NCBI GenBank assembly: GCA_040219935.1
Contig: JAVJUA010000034.1
Location: 62,001-126,000 of the forward strand
DNA from: UBA7803 sp040219935
GTDB taxonomy: Bacteria; Pseudomonadota; Gammaproteobacteria; Pseudomonadales; Azotimanducaceae
Length of the DNA stretch: 64,000 nt
Direction: 5' to 3'
Of the stretch, positions 10,265-18,887 are shown in pieces; the first letter of the stretch is position 1; each line of letters opens with the position of its first letter. The translations under genes and the position numbers were made by a program. The notes below the pieces were generated by a model. That model saw only the letters and a program-made list of their open reading frames with translations. It was not told the origin of the DNA and did not search any database.

Positions 10265-10270
10265 TATGAT
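10265..10270 (+). promoter_or_regulatory. -10 element (TATGAT) in front of the spermidine dehydrogenase gene
   Basis: TATGAT ends 27 bases before the ATG at 10298, inside the 63-base divergent region shared with the PotA-like gene. An AGGA ribosome site lies at 10290-10293. No good -35 hexamer is seen at the proper distance, so it may need an activator. The divergent arrangement suggests joint control of polyamine import and oxidation. Confidence 0.35.
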
Positions 10271-10297
10271 AGGCCAGCCAAACCGTTCAGGAACACC

Positions 10298-12175
10298 ATG
10301 AAGCAGCGTGGCATCTCGCGGCGTGACTTTATCCAGGGCGTGGCGCTGCCCATAGCCGGTGCCGCCGTGGCCGGCGGCAGCGTGGCGGTGGCGGCCACCG
10401 GCGAGGCTGGCGCCGCCGACGGCGCCTACCCACCCGCGCTCACCGGCCTGCGCGGCAGCCACCCCGGCTCGTTCGAGGTGGTGCACGCGCTGGCCCGGGA
10501 GGGCGCACGCTGGCCGCGGCCCGAACGTCAGACCGATGATGACTACGACCTGGTGGTGGTGGGCGGCGGCCTCTCCGGCCTCGCCGCCGCCTACCTGTTC
10601 CGGGCCCAGGTGGGGCCCAGCGCGCGCATCCTCATTCTCGACAACCACGACGACTTCGGCGGCCACGCCAAGCGCAACGAGTTCGACGTCGATGGCCGCA
10701 CCCTGATCGGCTACGGCGGCAGCCAGAGCCTCGACAGCCCGGCCACCTACTCGCGGGTCGCACGGTCGCTGATCGAGGAGATCGGCGTGGTGCCAGAACG
10801 CTTCGAGCGCTACTACGACCAGGGCTTCGACGCCCGGCACGGCCTGCGTGACGGCGTGCTGTTCGAGCGGGCGCGGTTCGGCAGCGATCGCCTGAGCGGT
10901 CACGCCGGCTTCGCGGATGCGGCGGAGCGGGCGCGTTTGCTGGCCGAGTACCCGCTGTCGGCGGCGGGGAGGGAGGCGCTGGGCCGGCTCTACGGCGGCC
11001 GCTTCGACGACACGCCGGCGGTGCGGGCGGCGCTGGCGGCGCCGTCCGGCATTCCGGCGGAGACCTTCCTGCGCCAGGCCTTCGCCATGCCCGACGACGC
11101 CCTGGCGAGCCTGCGCGATCAGCCGCTGGCGTTCTGGGGGTTCGGCATCGACGCCCTGTCGCTGCGCGAGGCCGCCGACGGCGGCTGGCTCGGCGCGGCG
11201 GTGGCGGGCCTGCTGCCGGGTGCGGCGCCGGCCAGCGGCGAGCACGGCAACGAGCCCTACATCTATCACTTCCCCGACGGCAACGCCGGCATCGCCCGGC
11301 TGCTGGTGCGCTCGCTGGTGCCCGGCGCGGTGCCCGGCGCCTCCATGGAAGACGTGGTGACCGCGCGGCTGCGCTACGCGCGCCTCGACCGGCCCGAGAA
11401 CCGGGTGCGGGTGCGCCTGTCCAGCACCGCCGTGGCGGTGCGCAACGTCGACGGCGGTGCCGAGGTGGACTACGTTCGTGCCGGCGCGGGCAACGGCGCA
11501 GCCGAGCGGGTGAGTGCCCGTCACGTCATCCTCGCCTGCAACAACCGGGTGATTCCGTACCTGTGCCCCGAACTCGACGAGGCCCAGCGTCAGGCGCTGG
11601 CGTATCCCGAGCGCATCCCGCTGGTGGTGATGAACATCGCGCTGCGCCACTGGCGGCCCATGGTCGCCTCCACCTTCGGCAAGGTGTACACGCCGGGGGG
11701 CTTCCTGGTGGGCATGGGCCTCGACTTTCCGGTCTCCATGGGCGGCTACGGCTTCAGCGGCGGGCCCAACCAGCCGGTGGTGCTCGACTGCTGGCATGCC
11801 GGCGTCGATCCCGACACCAGCCTGCACGTCTTCGAGCGCCTGCGCCGCGGCCGCTACGCCATGCTGGCGCGGCCGTTCGAGGCCTACGAAGCGGCCGCCC
11901 GCGCCCAGCTCACCGCCGCCTGGGGGCCGTTCGGCTTCGACTTCGACGCCGACGTGGCCGCCATCACCGTCAACCGCTGGCCCCATGGCTACGCCTGGGA
12001 GTACACCGACCTCTGGGACCAGCCGGGCTGGAGCCGCGGCGCCGGCCCGCACGTGATCGGGCGCCAGCAGTTCGGCCGCATCTCCATCGCCAACTCCGAC
12101 GCCGAGGCGTTCGCCTACGTCAACGGCGCCATCGACGCCGCCTATCGGGCGGTGCGGGAGCAGACCACGCCGTGA
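10298..12175 (+). CDS. spdH: spermidine dehydrogenase-like FAD oxidoreductase, Tat-exported
   Basis: 625 residues, the usual size of SpdH. The N-terminus has a twin-arginine signal, SRRDF (7-11), then a hydrophobic Ala/Gly/Val stretch, so the folded flavoprotein is exported to the periplasm. 'YPPALTGLRGSHPGSFE' (44-60) is a block I associate with spermidine dehydrogenases, and the FAD-binding Rossmann motif VVGGGLSGLAAA lies at 87-98. SpdH cleaves spermidine oxidatively, yielding 1,3-diaminopropane and 4-aminobutanal (or putrescine and 3-aminopropanal). It is divergent from the Pot importer, and its stop overlaps the GTG of the next gene. Confidence 0.82.
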   Translation: MKQRGISRRDFIQGVALPIAGAAVAGGSVAVAATGEAGAADGAYPPALTGLRGSHPGSFEVVHALAREGARWPRPERQTDDDYDLVVVGGGLSGLAAAYLFRAQVGPSARILILDNHDDFGGHAKRNEFDVDGRTLIGYGGSQSLDSPATYSRVARSLIEEIGVVPERFERYYDQGFDARHGLRDGVLFERARFGSDRLSGHAGFADAAERARLLAEYPLSAAGREALGRLYGGRFDDTPAVRAALAAPSGIPAETFLRQAFAMPDDALASLRDQPLAFWGFGIDALSLREAADGGWLGAAVAGLLPGAAPASGEHGNEPYIYHFPDGNAGIARLLVRSLVPGAVPGASMEDVVTARLRYARLDRPENRVRVRLSSTAVAVRNVDGGAEVDYVRAGAGNGAAERVSARHVILACNNRVIPYLCPELDEAQRQALAYPERIPLVVMNIALRHWRPMVASTFGKVYTPGGFLVGMGLDFPVSMGGYGFSGGPNQPVVLDCWHAGVDPDTSLHVFERLRRGRYAMLARPFEAYEAAARAQLTAAWGPFGFDFDADVAAITVNRWPHGYAWEYTDLWDQPGWSRGAGPHVIGRQQFGRISIANSDAEAFAYVNGAIDAAYRAVREQTTP

Positions 12176-13770
12176 GCGCTTCGGCCCCGCCGTCCGCCTG
12201 GGTGCGCGATGCCCTGCGCCAGGGCTTCGTGGACCTGACCGCCGGGCGCCTGGAGGCCGCCTCGGCGCAGTGCCGGCGGGTGCTGGAAGCGGCGCCCGAG
12301 CTGGCCGAAGGCCACTTTCTGGTGGGGCTGGTGGCGCTGGAGATGCGCGACCGCCGCACCGCGCTGTCGGCCTTCGGCTCGGTGACCCGGCTGCGCCCCG
12401 ACCACGGCGCCGCCTGGGCCCAGCTCGCCCGGCTGTTCATGCAGGCCGGTCAGGCCAACCGCGCCGATCGGGCGCTGGCCCAGGCCATCGCCCACGAGAA
12501 CGGCGACGCGGTGGTGCAGGACCTGATCGGCAACACCTGCTCGCTGCTCGGCGACCAGGCCGCCGCCCGGGACTGGTATGCGAAGGCGGTGGCGGGGCAG
12601 CCGAACGCGGTGGGCTTCCGCGTCAACCTGGCCAACGCCCTGGTGTTCCTCGGCGACACGCCGGCGGCCGAAGCCGAACTCGAGCGCGTGCTCGACCGGG
12701 CGCCGGACAACGCCCAGGCCCACTGGCTGCTGGCCGGCGTGCGCCGGGCCCGCGATCGCGAGCACGTCCGTGCCATGGCGCGCCTCGCGGCGCGGCCCGG
12801 GCAGCCGCCCCAGGCCCTGGCGTTCCTCTACTACGGCCTCGGCAAGGAGCTGGAAGATCTGGAGTCGTGGGACGACGCCTTCGGCGCCTTCGCGAGGGGC
12901 GCCGCGGCGCGGCGCCACACCATCCAGTTCGACGAGGCCGGCGAGGAAGCCATGTATCAGGCGCTGGCGGAGACCTACACCCCGGACTGGCTCGCCGACG
13001 GCGCGGTGCCGGACGAGGCAGTGGCCGGCGAGCCGGTGCCCGTGTTCGTGGTGGGTCAGCCGCGCACCGGCACCACCCTGGTGGAGCGCATCATCAGCGC
13101 CCACTCCCGGGTGCGCGCCGCGGGCGAGCTGCAGCAGTTCGGGCTGTCGATCCGCCGCCAGGCCGACTATCGGGGCAGCGCCCGGTTCTCGGCCGAGCTG
13201 ATGCGCCAGGCCGCCGGCCTCGATCCGCTGGCGCTGGGCCGCGCCTATCTGGCGGCGTCGGCGCCCATGCGCGGCGATGCCGCCTGGTTCGTCGACAAGC
13301 TGCCGTCCAACTTCCTCTACGTGCCGCTGATCCTGAAGGCGCTGCCCCAGGCCCGGGTGGTGCACCTGGTGCGGGATCCCATGGACGCCTGCTTCGCCAG
13401 CTTCAAGCAGCTCTTTGCCGACGCCTACCCCCACTCCTACGACCAGGGCGAGATGGGGCGCCACTTCGCCCGCTACCACCGGCTCATGGCGCTGTGGCGG
13501 CAGCGGTTTCCCGGGCGCATCCACGATGTGCGCTACGAAGCGGTGGCCGCCGACCTAGAGCCCCACGCCCGCGCCCTGATCGACTTTCTGGGCCTGCCCT
13601 GGGAGGACGCCTGCCTGGCGTTCCACCGCCAGACCGGGGCGGTAGCCACCGCCAGCGCCGTGCAGGTGCGGGAGCCGGCCCATACCCGCTCGGTCGGCCG
13701 CTGGCGCCGCTACGAAGCCCAGCTCGAGCCGCTGCGGCGCACGCTGATCGAGGCCGGCGTCGCCGTCTGA
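12172..13770 (+). CDS. TPR-repeat sulfotransferase family protein
   Basis: 532 residues. The GTG at 12172 overlaps the upstream TGA (GTGA), so translation is coupled to the dehydrogenase. Residues 10-260 consist of tetratricopeptide-like helix pairs. Residues 288-530 are a PAPS-dependent sulfotransferase: the 5'-phosphosulfate loop is VGQPRTGTT (294-302), the 3'-phosphate loop is RDPMDACFAS (401-410), and the 'AAWFVDKLPSNFLY' block fits. Such fusions are common in Gammaproteobacteria and may sulfate proteins or small molecules, but acceptors are largely unknown. Its coupling to spermidine dehydrogenase is unusual. Confidence 0.88.
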   Translation: MSASAPPSAWVRDALRQGFVDLTAGRLEAASAQCRRVLEAAPELAEGHFLVGLVALEMRDRRTALSAFGSVTRLRPDHGAAWAQLARLFMQAGQANRADRALAQAIAHENGDAVVQDLIGNTCSLLGDQAAARDWYAKAVAGQPNAVGFRVNLANALVFLGDTPAAEAELERVLDRAPDNAQAHWLLAGVRRARDREHVRAMARLAARPGQPPQALAFLYYGLGKELEDLESWDDAFGAFARGAAARRHTIQFDEAGEEAMYQALAETYTPDWLADGAVPDEAVAGEPVPVFVVGQPRTGTTLVERIISAHSRVRAAGELQQFGLSIRRQADYRGSARFSAELMRQAAGLDPLALGRAYLAASAPMRGDAAWFVDKLPSNFLYVPLILKALPQARVVHLVRDPMDACFASFKQLFADAYPHSYDQGEMGRHFARYHRLMALWRQRFPGRIHDVRYEAVAADLEPHARALIDFLGLPWEDACLAFHRQTGAVATASAVQVREPAHTRSVGRWRRYEAQLEPLRRTLIEAGVAV

Positions 13771-13813
13771 GACCGGCGGCGCGGTTGCGGGGCCCCCCGG
13801 GGCTGTGGTCTCA
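13768..13813. terminator. inverted repeat with GC-rich core between sulfotransferase and receptor genes
   Basis: TGAGACC (13768-13774, starting in the stop codon) is perfectly complementary to GGTCTCA (13807-13813). The enclosed bases include a GGGGCCCCCCGGGG core that can fold on itself. It probably ends transcription of the upstream pair, though no T-run follows. Confidence 0.45.
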
Positions 13814-13838
13814 TCCTGTAACAATTAAGAAACAGGAT
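13813..13838. promoter_or_regulatory. 7-bp inverted repeat just before the receptor gene's ribosome site
   Basis: ATCCTGT (13813-13819) and ACAGGAT (13832-13838) are separated by 12 AT-rich bases. The right arm abuts the purine-rich ATAGGGGG ribosome-binding stretch and the ATG is at 13853. It could be an operator or an RNA hairpin that limits initiation. Confidence 0.45.
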
Positions 13839-13852
13839 AGGGGGTTGCCGTC

Positions 13853-16168
13853 ATGACGGTGTCGTTCGAACTGTCCCGCAAAGGCAAGCTGGCCCGCTCC
13901 GTGTCGGTGGCCACCCTGGCCACCCTGGCCGCCACGCCCCAGACCGTCAGCGCCGCGTCCGGCGGCGTGATCGAGGAGATCGTGGTGACGGTGCAGCGCC
14001 GGGCCGAGTCCCTGTCCGAGGTGCCGCTGGCGGTCACCGCGCTCACCGGCGAGTTCATCCGCGACGTCAACCTCGACGACGTCAAAGACCTGGTGCTCTA
14101 CACCCCCGGCCTCACCGGCAACTCGAAAGACAGCTTCATCGACGTGCTCAACATCCGCGGCATCCTCACCAACGACTTCGGGGTAGGTGGCGATCCGTCG
14201 GTGTCGATCTTCAAGAACGGCCTTTACCAGGGCCGCAACGGCGTGGTGGTCACCAGCTTCTACGACATGGACCGGGCGGAGGTGGCGCGCGGGCCCCAGA
14301 GCTTCCTGTTCGGCCGCAACTCCATCGCCGGCGCCATCAGCGTTCACACCCGGCGTCCCGAGTTCGACGGCACCAGCGGCTACATCGACGTCGACGTTGG
14401 GGAGCGCAACCGCATCGTCGCCGAGGGCGCCATCAATGCCCAGATCTCGGACAACTTCGCCGCCCGCCTGGCCCTCTACAGCGCCGACGAAGATGGCTAT
14501 GCGGAAGATGCCAACGACCCGAGCAACGACGACCTGATCGAGCAGGACAAGAAGGCGGCGCGGCTGTCGCTGCGGTATCAGGGCGCGGCCACCGAGGTCA
14601 ACTTCATGGCCGAGTACGAGGACCGCAACCAGTCCGGCTCCATGTACCGGGCCACCCAGAAGGGCGCCACCTGGGAGACCCTGCAGGATCTGTTCGGCAT
14701 CGACGCCCTGCGCGGCGGCCGCCGCGACATCGACAGCGACTTCGGCCTTGGCGAGCGCGACGACGGCGAGATTCTGAGCCTGGGCCTCGAGATCGAGCGT
14801 GACCTGGGCTGGGGCACGTTCACGTCCCTCACCGGTTACAAGGATCACGAATTCACCTACGCCGAAGACTTCGACGGCACGCCGCTCGACATCAACAACT
14901 ACGCCCAGGACCAGAAGGGCGACTACTTCGAGCAGGAGTTCCGGGTGGTGTCCGAGAGCGCCGGGCCGCTGTCCTGGTACGCCGGGGTGTCGTACTACCA
15001 GGAGTCCATCGACGCGCTGTTCACCCAGGCGGGCGGCGAGGATGTCATGTGCATCTATTACTACTACGACACCTGCGCCAACTACTTCGGGTCGTTCACG
15101 TACAACCCTGATGGTCTGGTGGAGCGCAATCGGGTCAAGGGCAAGTACCAGGGCTGGGGTGCCTACGTCGATGTCACCTACGCCTTCAGCGACACGGTGG
15201 ATGCGAGCTTCGGCCTGCGCTACTCGTGGGACGAGAAGAAGTTCAAGCTGCGCGCCCTCGACGTCGACAGCGAACTGGGCCCGTTCTTCGCGCTCGGCTT
15301 CACCACCACCGACTTCCTGGAAGACAAGCGCGACTGGGACGAGCTCAGCCCGCGGGTGGTGCTGCGCTGGCGGCCGAACGACGACTGGATGTACTACGGC
15401 AGCGTCACCACCGGCTACAAGTCCGGCGGCTACGGCTCGTTCGCCATCTTCCCGGACGTGCCGTTCGGCACCCCGGGCCTGACGCCGGACGATGCCATTC
15501 CCGACCCGTTCGACCCGGAGACCGTGATCTCCTACGAGGTAGGCACCAAGGGCAAGTTCGCCGACGGCCGCGCCACCCTGGAGCTGGTGGGCTACTACTA
15601 CACCTACGAAGACCTGCAGGTCACCGTGGGCGGCCAGGGCGGTGGCATCCTGGTGGAGAACATCGGCGAGGTGGACGGCTGGGGCGCGGAGTCGACCCTG
15701 AACGTGCTGCTCGGCGAGTACGTCGATCTGTACCTGTCCGCGGCCTGGGCCGACACCGAGGCGAAGGATGTGCAGGCCGCCTGCGACGGCCTCGACCTCT
15801 GCGAGGGCAACAGCCTGCCCGAGCTGCCCGAGTTCTCCTACTCGGCCGTGCTGCAGGGCCGCCTGCCAGCCAGCGGCGGCGACTGGATCGGCCGCGCCGA
15901 GCTGTTCGGCCAGACCAAGATCGGTGGCAGCCTGGAGAACGACCCCGCAGGCCGTCAGAGCGGCTATGAAGACCTGACGCTGCGCGCCGGCTTCCGTGCC
16001 CACGCCGGCTGGGAGGTGATGGCCTACGTGGAGAACGTCACCAACGAGCTCTACTACGACCTTACGGTGGCGGACAGCGGCATCCTCGCGGCCCACCACT
16101 TCGGGCCGAGCCGGCCGCGCACGTTCGGGGTCAAGCTCTCCTGGGAGTTCCAGGGCGCGGGCCGGTAA
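13853..16168 (+). CDS. TonB-dependent outer-membrane receptor
   Basis: 771 residues. A signal peptide (about 1-36, ending 'VSAAS') is followed by a TonB box, EEIVVTV (41-47). The plug domain includes 'LSEVPLAVTALTG', 'LVLYTPGLTGN', 'NIRGI' and 'RVARGPQSFLFGRN'-type sequence, and the rest is a 22-strand barrel rich in aromatic residues. Such receptors import large or scarce nutrients energised by TonB. The SpuC-like gene follows within 3 bases and a PuuB-like gene comes next, so the ligand may be a polyamine or polyamine conjugate; this is inference, as iron chelators are the more common cargo. Confidence 0.9.
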   Translation: MTVSFELSRKGKLARSVSVATLATLAATPQTVSAASGGVIEEIVVTVQRRAESLSEVPLAVTALTGEFIRDVNLDDVKDLVLYTPGLTGNSKDSFIDVLNIRGILTNDFGVGGDPSVSIFKNGLYQGRNGVVVTSFYDMDRAEVARGPQSFLFGRNSIAGAISVHTRRPEFDGTSGYIDVDVGERNRIVAEGAINAQISDNFAARLALYSADEDGYAEDANDPSNDDLIEQDKKAARLSLRYQGAATEVNFMAEYEDRNQSGSMYRATQKGATWETLQDLFGIDALRGGRRDIDSDFGLGERDDGEILSLGLEIERDLGWGTFTSLTGYKDHEFTYAEDFDGTPLDINNYAQDQKGDYFEQEFRVVSESAGPLSWYAGVSYYQESIDALFTQAGGEDVMCIYYYYDTCANYFGSFTYNPDGLVERNRVKGKYQGWGAYVDVTYAFSDTVDASFGLRYSWDEKKFKLRALDVDSELGPFFALGFTTTDFLEDKRDWDELSPRVVLRWRPNDDWMYYGSVTTGYKSGGYGSFAIFPDVPFGTPGLTPDDAIPDPFDPETVISYEVGTKGKFADGRATLELVGYYYTYEDLQVTVGGQGGGILVENIGEVDGWGAESTLNVLLGEYVDLYLSAAWADTEAKDVQAACDGLDLCEGNSLPELPEFSYSAVLQGRLPASGGDWIGRAELFGQTKIGGSLENDPAGRQSGYEDLTLRAGFRAHAGWEVMAYVENVTNELYYDLTVADSGILAAHHFGPSRPRTFGVKLSWEFQGAGR

Positions 16169-16170
16169 TC

Positions 16171-17526
16171 ATGCAGCGCGACCTGTCGGATCTGCAGCAA
16201 AGCGACCGCGCGCACCACTTCCATCCGTTCACGGACTTCAAGGCCCTGGGCGAGCGCGGCACCCGGGTCATCGTCCGCGGCGAGGGCGTCTACATCTGGG
16301 ACCACCAGGGGCGCAAGCTGCTGGATGGCATGTCGGGGCTGTGGAACGTCAACGTCGGCTACGGCCGCCGCGAGCTGATCGACGCCGCCACCCGGCAGCT
16401 CGAGACGCTGCCGTTCTACAACAGCTTCTTTCAGTGCACGACCGAACCCACCATCGCGCTGGCCGAGCGGCTGGCGTCGCTGTCCGGCAACCGGCTGTCG
16501 CACGTGTTCTTCGCCGGCTCCGGCTCCGAGGCCAACGACACCCAGATCCGCATGGTGCGCCGCTACTGGCAGCTCGTGGGGCGGCCGCAGAAGAAGGTGA
16601 TCATCAGCCGTACCAACGCCTATCACGGCAGCACCATCGGCGCCGCCAGCCTGGGCGGCATGCGGGCCATGCACGAGCAGGGCGAGCTGCCGATTCCCAA
16701 CATCGTCCACATCGACCAGCCTTACTACTTCGATGCCGGCAGCAACGCCACGCCGGACGAGTTCGGCATCGAGGTGGCGCGCCGGCTCGAGGCGAAGATC
16801 GACTCGCTGGGCGCCGACAACGTGGCCGCCTTCATCGGCGAGCCCATCCAGGGCGCCGGCGGCGTCATCATCCCGCCGGACACCTACTGGGCCGAGGTGC
16901 AGCGCATCTGCCGGGCGCACGACATCCTGCTCATCGCCGACGAGGTGATCACCGGCTTCGGACGCCTGGGCCGCTGGTTCGGGCACCAGCGCATGGGCTT
17001 CGAGCCCGACCTGCTGACCTTCGCCAAGGGCGTGACCTCCGGCTACATCCCGCTCGGCGGGGTGCTGGCGGGCGAGCGGGTCAGCCAGGTGCTGGCCAGC
17101 GACGGCGGCGAGTTCGCCCATGGCTATACCTACTCGGGCCATCCGGTGGCCTGCGCGGTGGCGCTCGCGAATCTGGACGTGATCGAGAAGGAAGGCCTGC
17201 TCGACTACGTGCGCGACGACATCGGCCCCTACTTCCAGCAGGGCTGGGCCGAGCTCGGCGGCCGCCATGCGATCGTCGGCGAGGCGCGCATGTTCGGCCT
17301 CATGGGCGCGCTGGAGCTGGTGCGCGGCGGCCACGAGCGATTCGACAAGGACCTGAAGGCGGGCGAGCGCTGCCGCGACGCCTGCATCGAGCACGGGCTG
17401 GTGATGCGCGCCGTGGGCGACACCATGATCGTGGCGCCGCCGCTGGTGATCACTCGAGCCCAGATCGACGAGCTGCTGGAGAAAGCCGATCGGGTGCTGA
17501 CCCACGTCGCCGCCGAGCTGTCATGA
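16171..17526 (+). CDS. spuC: class III aminotransferase, putrescine-pyruvate type (SpuC-like)
   Basis: 451 residues, a normal length. The N-terminal 'HHFHPFTDFKALGERG' block fits the SpuC/omega-transaminase branch. Visible PLP elements are SGSE (117-120), Asp257 in 'IADEVITGFGR' and the Schiff-base Lys286 in 'FAKGVTSGY'. SpuC moves the amino group of putrescine to pyruvate, giving 4-aminobutanal and alanine. The gene begins 2 bases after the receptor stop and sits next to a PuuB-like oxidase, supporting a role in polyamine breakdown. Other omega-amine substrates cannot be excluded. Confidence 0.87.
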   Translation: MQRDLSDLQQSDRAHHFHPFTDFKALGERGTRVIVRGEGVYIWDHQGRKLLDGMSGLWNVNVGYGRRELIDAATRQLETLPFYNSFFQCTTEPTIALAERLASLSGNRLSHVFFAGSGSEANDTQIRMVRRYWQLVGRPQKKVIISRTNAYHGSTIGAASLGGMRAMHEQGELPIPNIVHIDQPYYFDAGSNATPDEFGIEVARRLEAKIDSLGADNVAAFIGEPIQGAGGVIIPPDTYWAEVQRICRAHDILLIADEVITGFGRLGRWFGHQRMGFEPDLLTFAKGVTSGYIPLGGVLAGERVSQVLASDGGEFAHGYTYSGHPVACAVALANLDVIEKEGLLDYVRDDIGPYFQQGWAELGGRHAIVGEARMFGLMGALELVRGGHERFDKDLKAGERCRDACIEHGLVMRAVGDTMIVAPPLVITRAQIDELLEKADRVLTHVAAELS

Positions 17527-17566
17527 CCGCGGCGCCGCGCCGGCCCGCCGGCGAAGGAGCACGGAC

Positions 17567-18871
17567 ATGAGCCGCGACATGCGTAGCTGCGTCGGCTTCG
17601 AGGATTCCTGGTACTACGCCACCGCCCGCGGCCTCACCGACCACCCCCGCCTCGACGAGCACGTCTCGGCCGACGTCTGCGTGGTGGGCGGCGGCTACAC
17701 CGGCCTTTCGGCGGCCCTGGAGCTGGCCGGGCGCGGCTACTCGGTGGTGCTGCTCGAGGCCTACCGGGTCGGCTCCGGCGCCAGCGGCCGCAACGGCGGC
17801 GTGCTGGGCATGGGCCAGCGCAAGGAGCAGGACGAGCTGGAGCGCTGGCTCGGCATGGATACGGCCCGCAGGCTCTGGGAACTGGCGCTGGAAGCGAACG
17901 CCCTGGTGCGCGAGCGCATCGCCCGCTTCGACATCGACTGCGATCTGAAGGACGGCGAGCTGCACGCCGCCCACCGGCGCCGCTATGTCGACGACTACTG
18001 GCGTTATGCCGACCATCTCGCCGAACGCTACGACTACCACCGCTGCCGCAAGGTGGACGGCGCCGAGATCGTCGACATGCTGGGCATGGACACCTACTAC
18101 GGCGGCTACGTCGATGCCGGCGCCGGCCATCTGCACCCGCTGAACCTGGCGCTCGGACTCGCCCGCGCCTGCCGGGAGCAGGGCGTGCGCATCTTCGAGC
18201 ACTCGGCCGTGACCGGCTACGACAAGGCCGCGGCGTCCGGCGGCCGGGTGCAGGTGCGGACCGCCGAGGGCCGGGTGGACGCCCAGTTCCTGGTGCTGGC
18301 GTGCAACGGCTACCTGGGCACCCTGGCCCGCGGCATAGAGTCGTTCCAGATGCCGATCAACAACTTCGTGCTGGCCACCGAGCCGCTCGGCGCCGAGCGG
18401 GCGCGGCAGATGAACCGGGACGATCTGGCGGTGGTGGACTCGCGGTTCGTGGTGAACTACTTCCACATGTCGCCCGACCACCGCCTGATCTTCGGCGGCG
18501 GCGAGAACTACAGCCCCTACTTCCCGAAAGACCTGAAGGGTTTCGTGCGCGGCTTCATGCTGGAGGTCTACCCGCAGCTCAACGACGCCGTCATCGACTA
18601 CGCCTGGGGTGGCACCCTGGCCATCACCCTGAAGCGCATGCCCCACTTCGGCCGCGATGGCGCCGTGTTCTGGGCCCAGGGATACTCCGGCCACGGCGTG
18701 GCCATGGCCAACCTGGGCGGCAAGCTGATCGCGGAAGCGGTGGCCGGCACCGCCGAGCGCTTCGACGTCTTTGCCCGCCTGCCGCACCAGCGCTTCCCCG
18801 GCGGCCGCTATCTGCGCTGGCCGGCCCTGGTGGCGGGTATGCTCTACTACGCCATGCTCGACCGCCTGTGA
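17567..18871 (+). CDS. FAD-dependent amine oxidase, gamma-glutamylputrescine oxidase-like (PuuB-like, DAO family)
   Basis: 434 residues. Typical family entry 'DSWYYATA', then the dinucleotide motif VVGGGYTG (39-46) and 'GSGASGRNGG', which binds FAD. The C-terminal 'WAQGYSGHGV' block is shared with PuuB. PuuB oxidises gamma-glutamyl-putrescine to the aldehyde with release of ammonia and peroxide. The gene follows SpuC by 40 bases with a GGAG ribosome site. The glutamate ligase (PuuA) and aldehyde dehydrogenase (PuuC) are not in the window, so the substrate here could be another amine. Confidence 0.83.
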   Translation: MSRDMRSCVGFEDSWYYATARGLTDHPRLDEHVSADVCVVGGGYTGLSAALELAGRGYSVVLLEAYRVGSGASGRNGGVLGMGQRKEQDELERWLGMDTARRLWELALEANALVRERIARFDIDCDLKDGELHAAHRRRYVDDYWRYADHLAERYDYHRCRKVDGAEIVDMLGMDTYYGGYVDAGAGHLHPLNLALGLARACREQGVRIFEHSAVTGYDKAAASGGRVQVRTAEGRVDAQFLVLACNGYLGTLARGIESFQMPINNFVLATEPLGAERARQMNRDDLAVVDSRFVVNYFHMSPDHRLIFGGGENYSPYFPKDLKGFVRGFMLEVYPQLNDAVIDYAWGGTLAITLKRMPHFGRDGAVFWAQGYSGHGVAMANLGGKLIAEAVAGTAERFDVFARLPHQRFPGGRYLRWPALVAGMLYYAMLDRL

Positions 18872-18887
18872 TTTGGAGGGATTCCGG

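Noticed and set aside
10235..12052. Upstream extension of the PotA-like frame
   Set aside because: It is antisense to the spermidine dehydrogenase gene and has no domain content; the ABC domain begins after 10234.
13853..16168. Iron-siderophore receptor
   Set aside because: No siderophore or Fur-box evidence was found nearby; ligand left undetermined.
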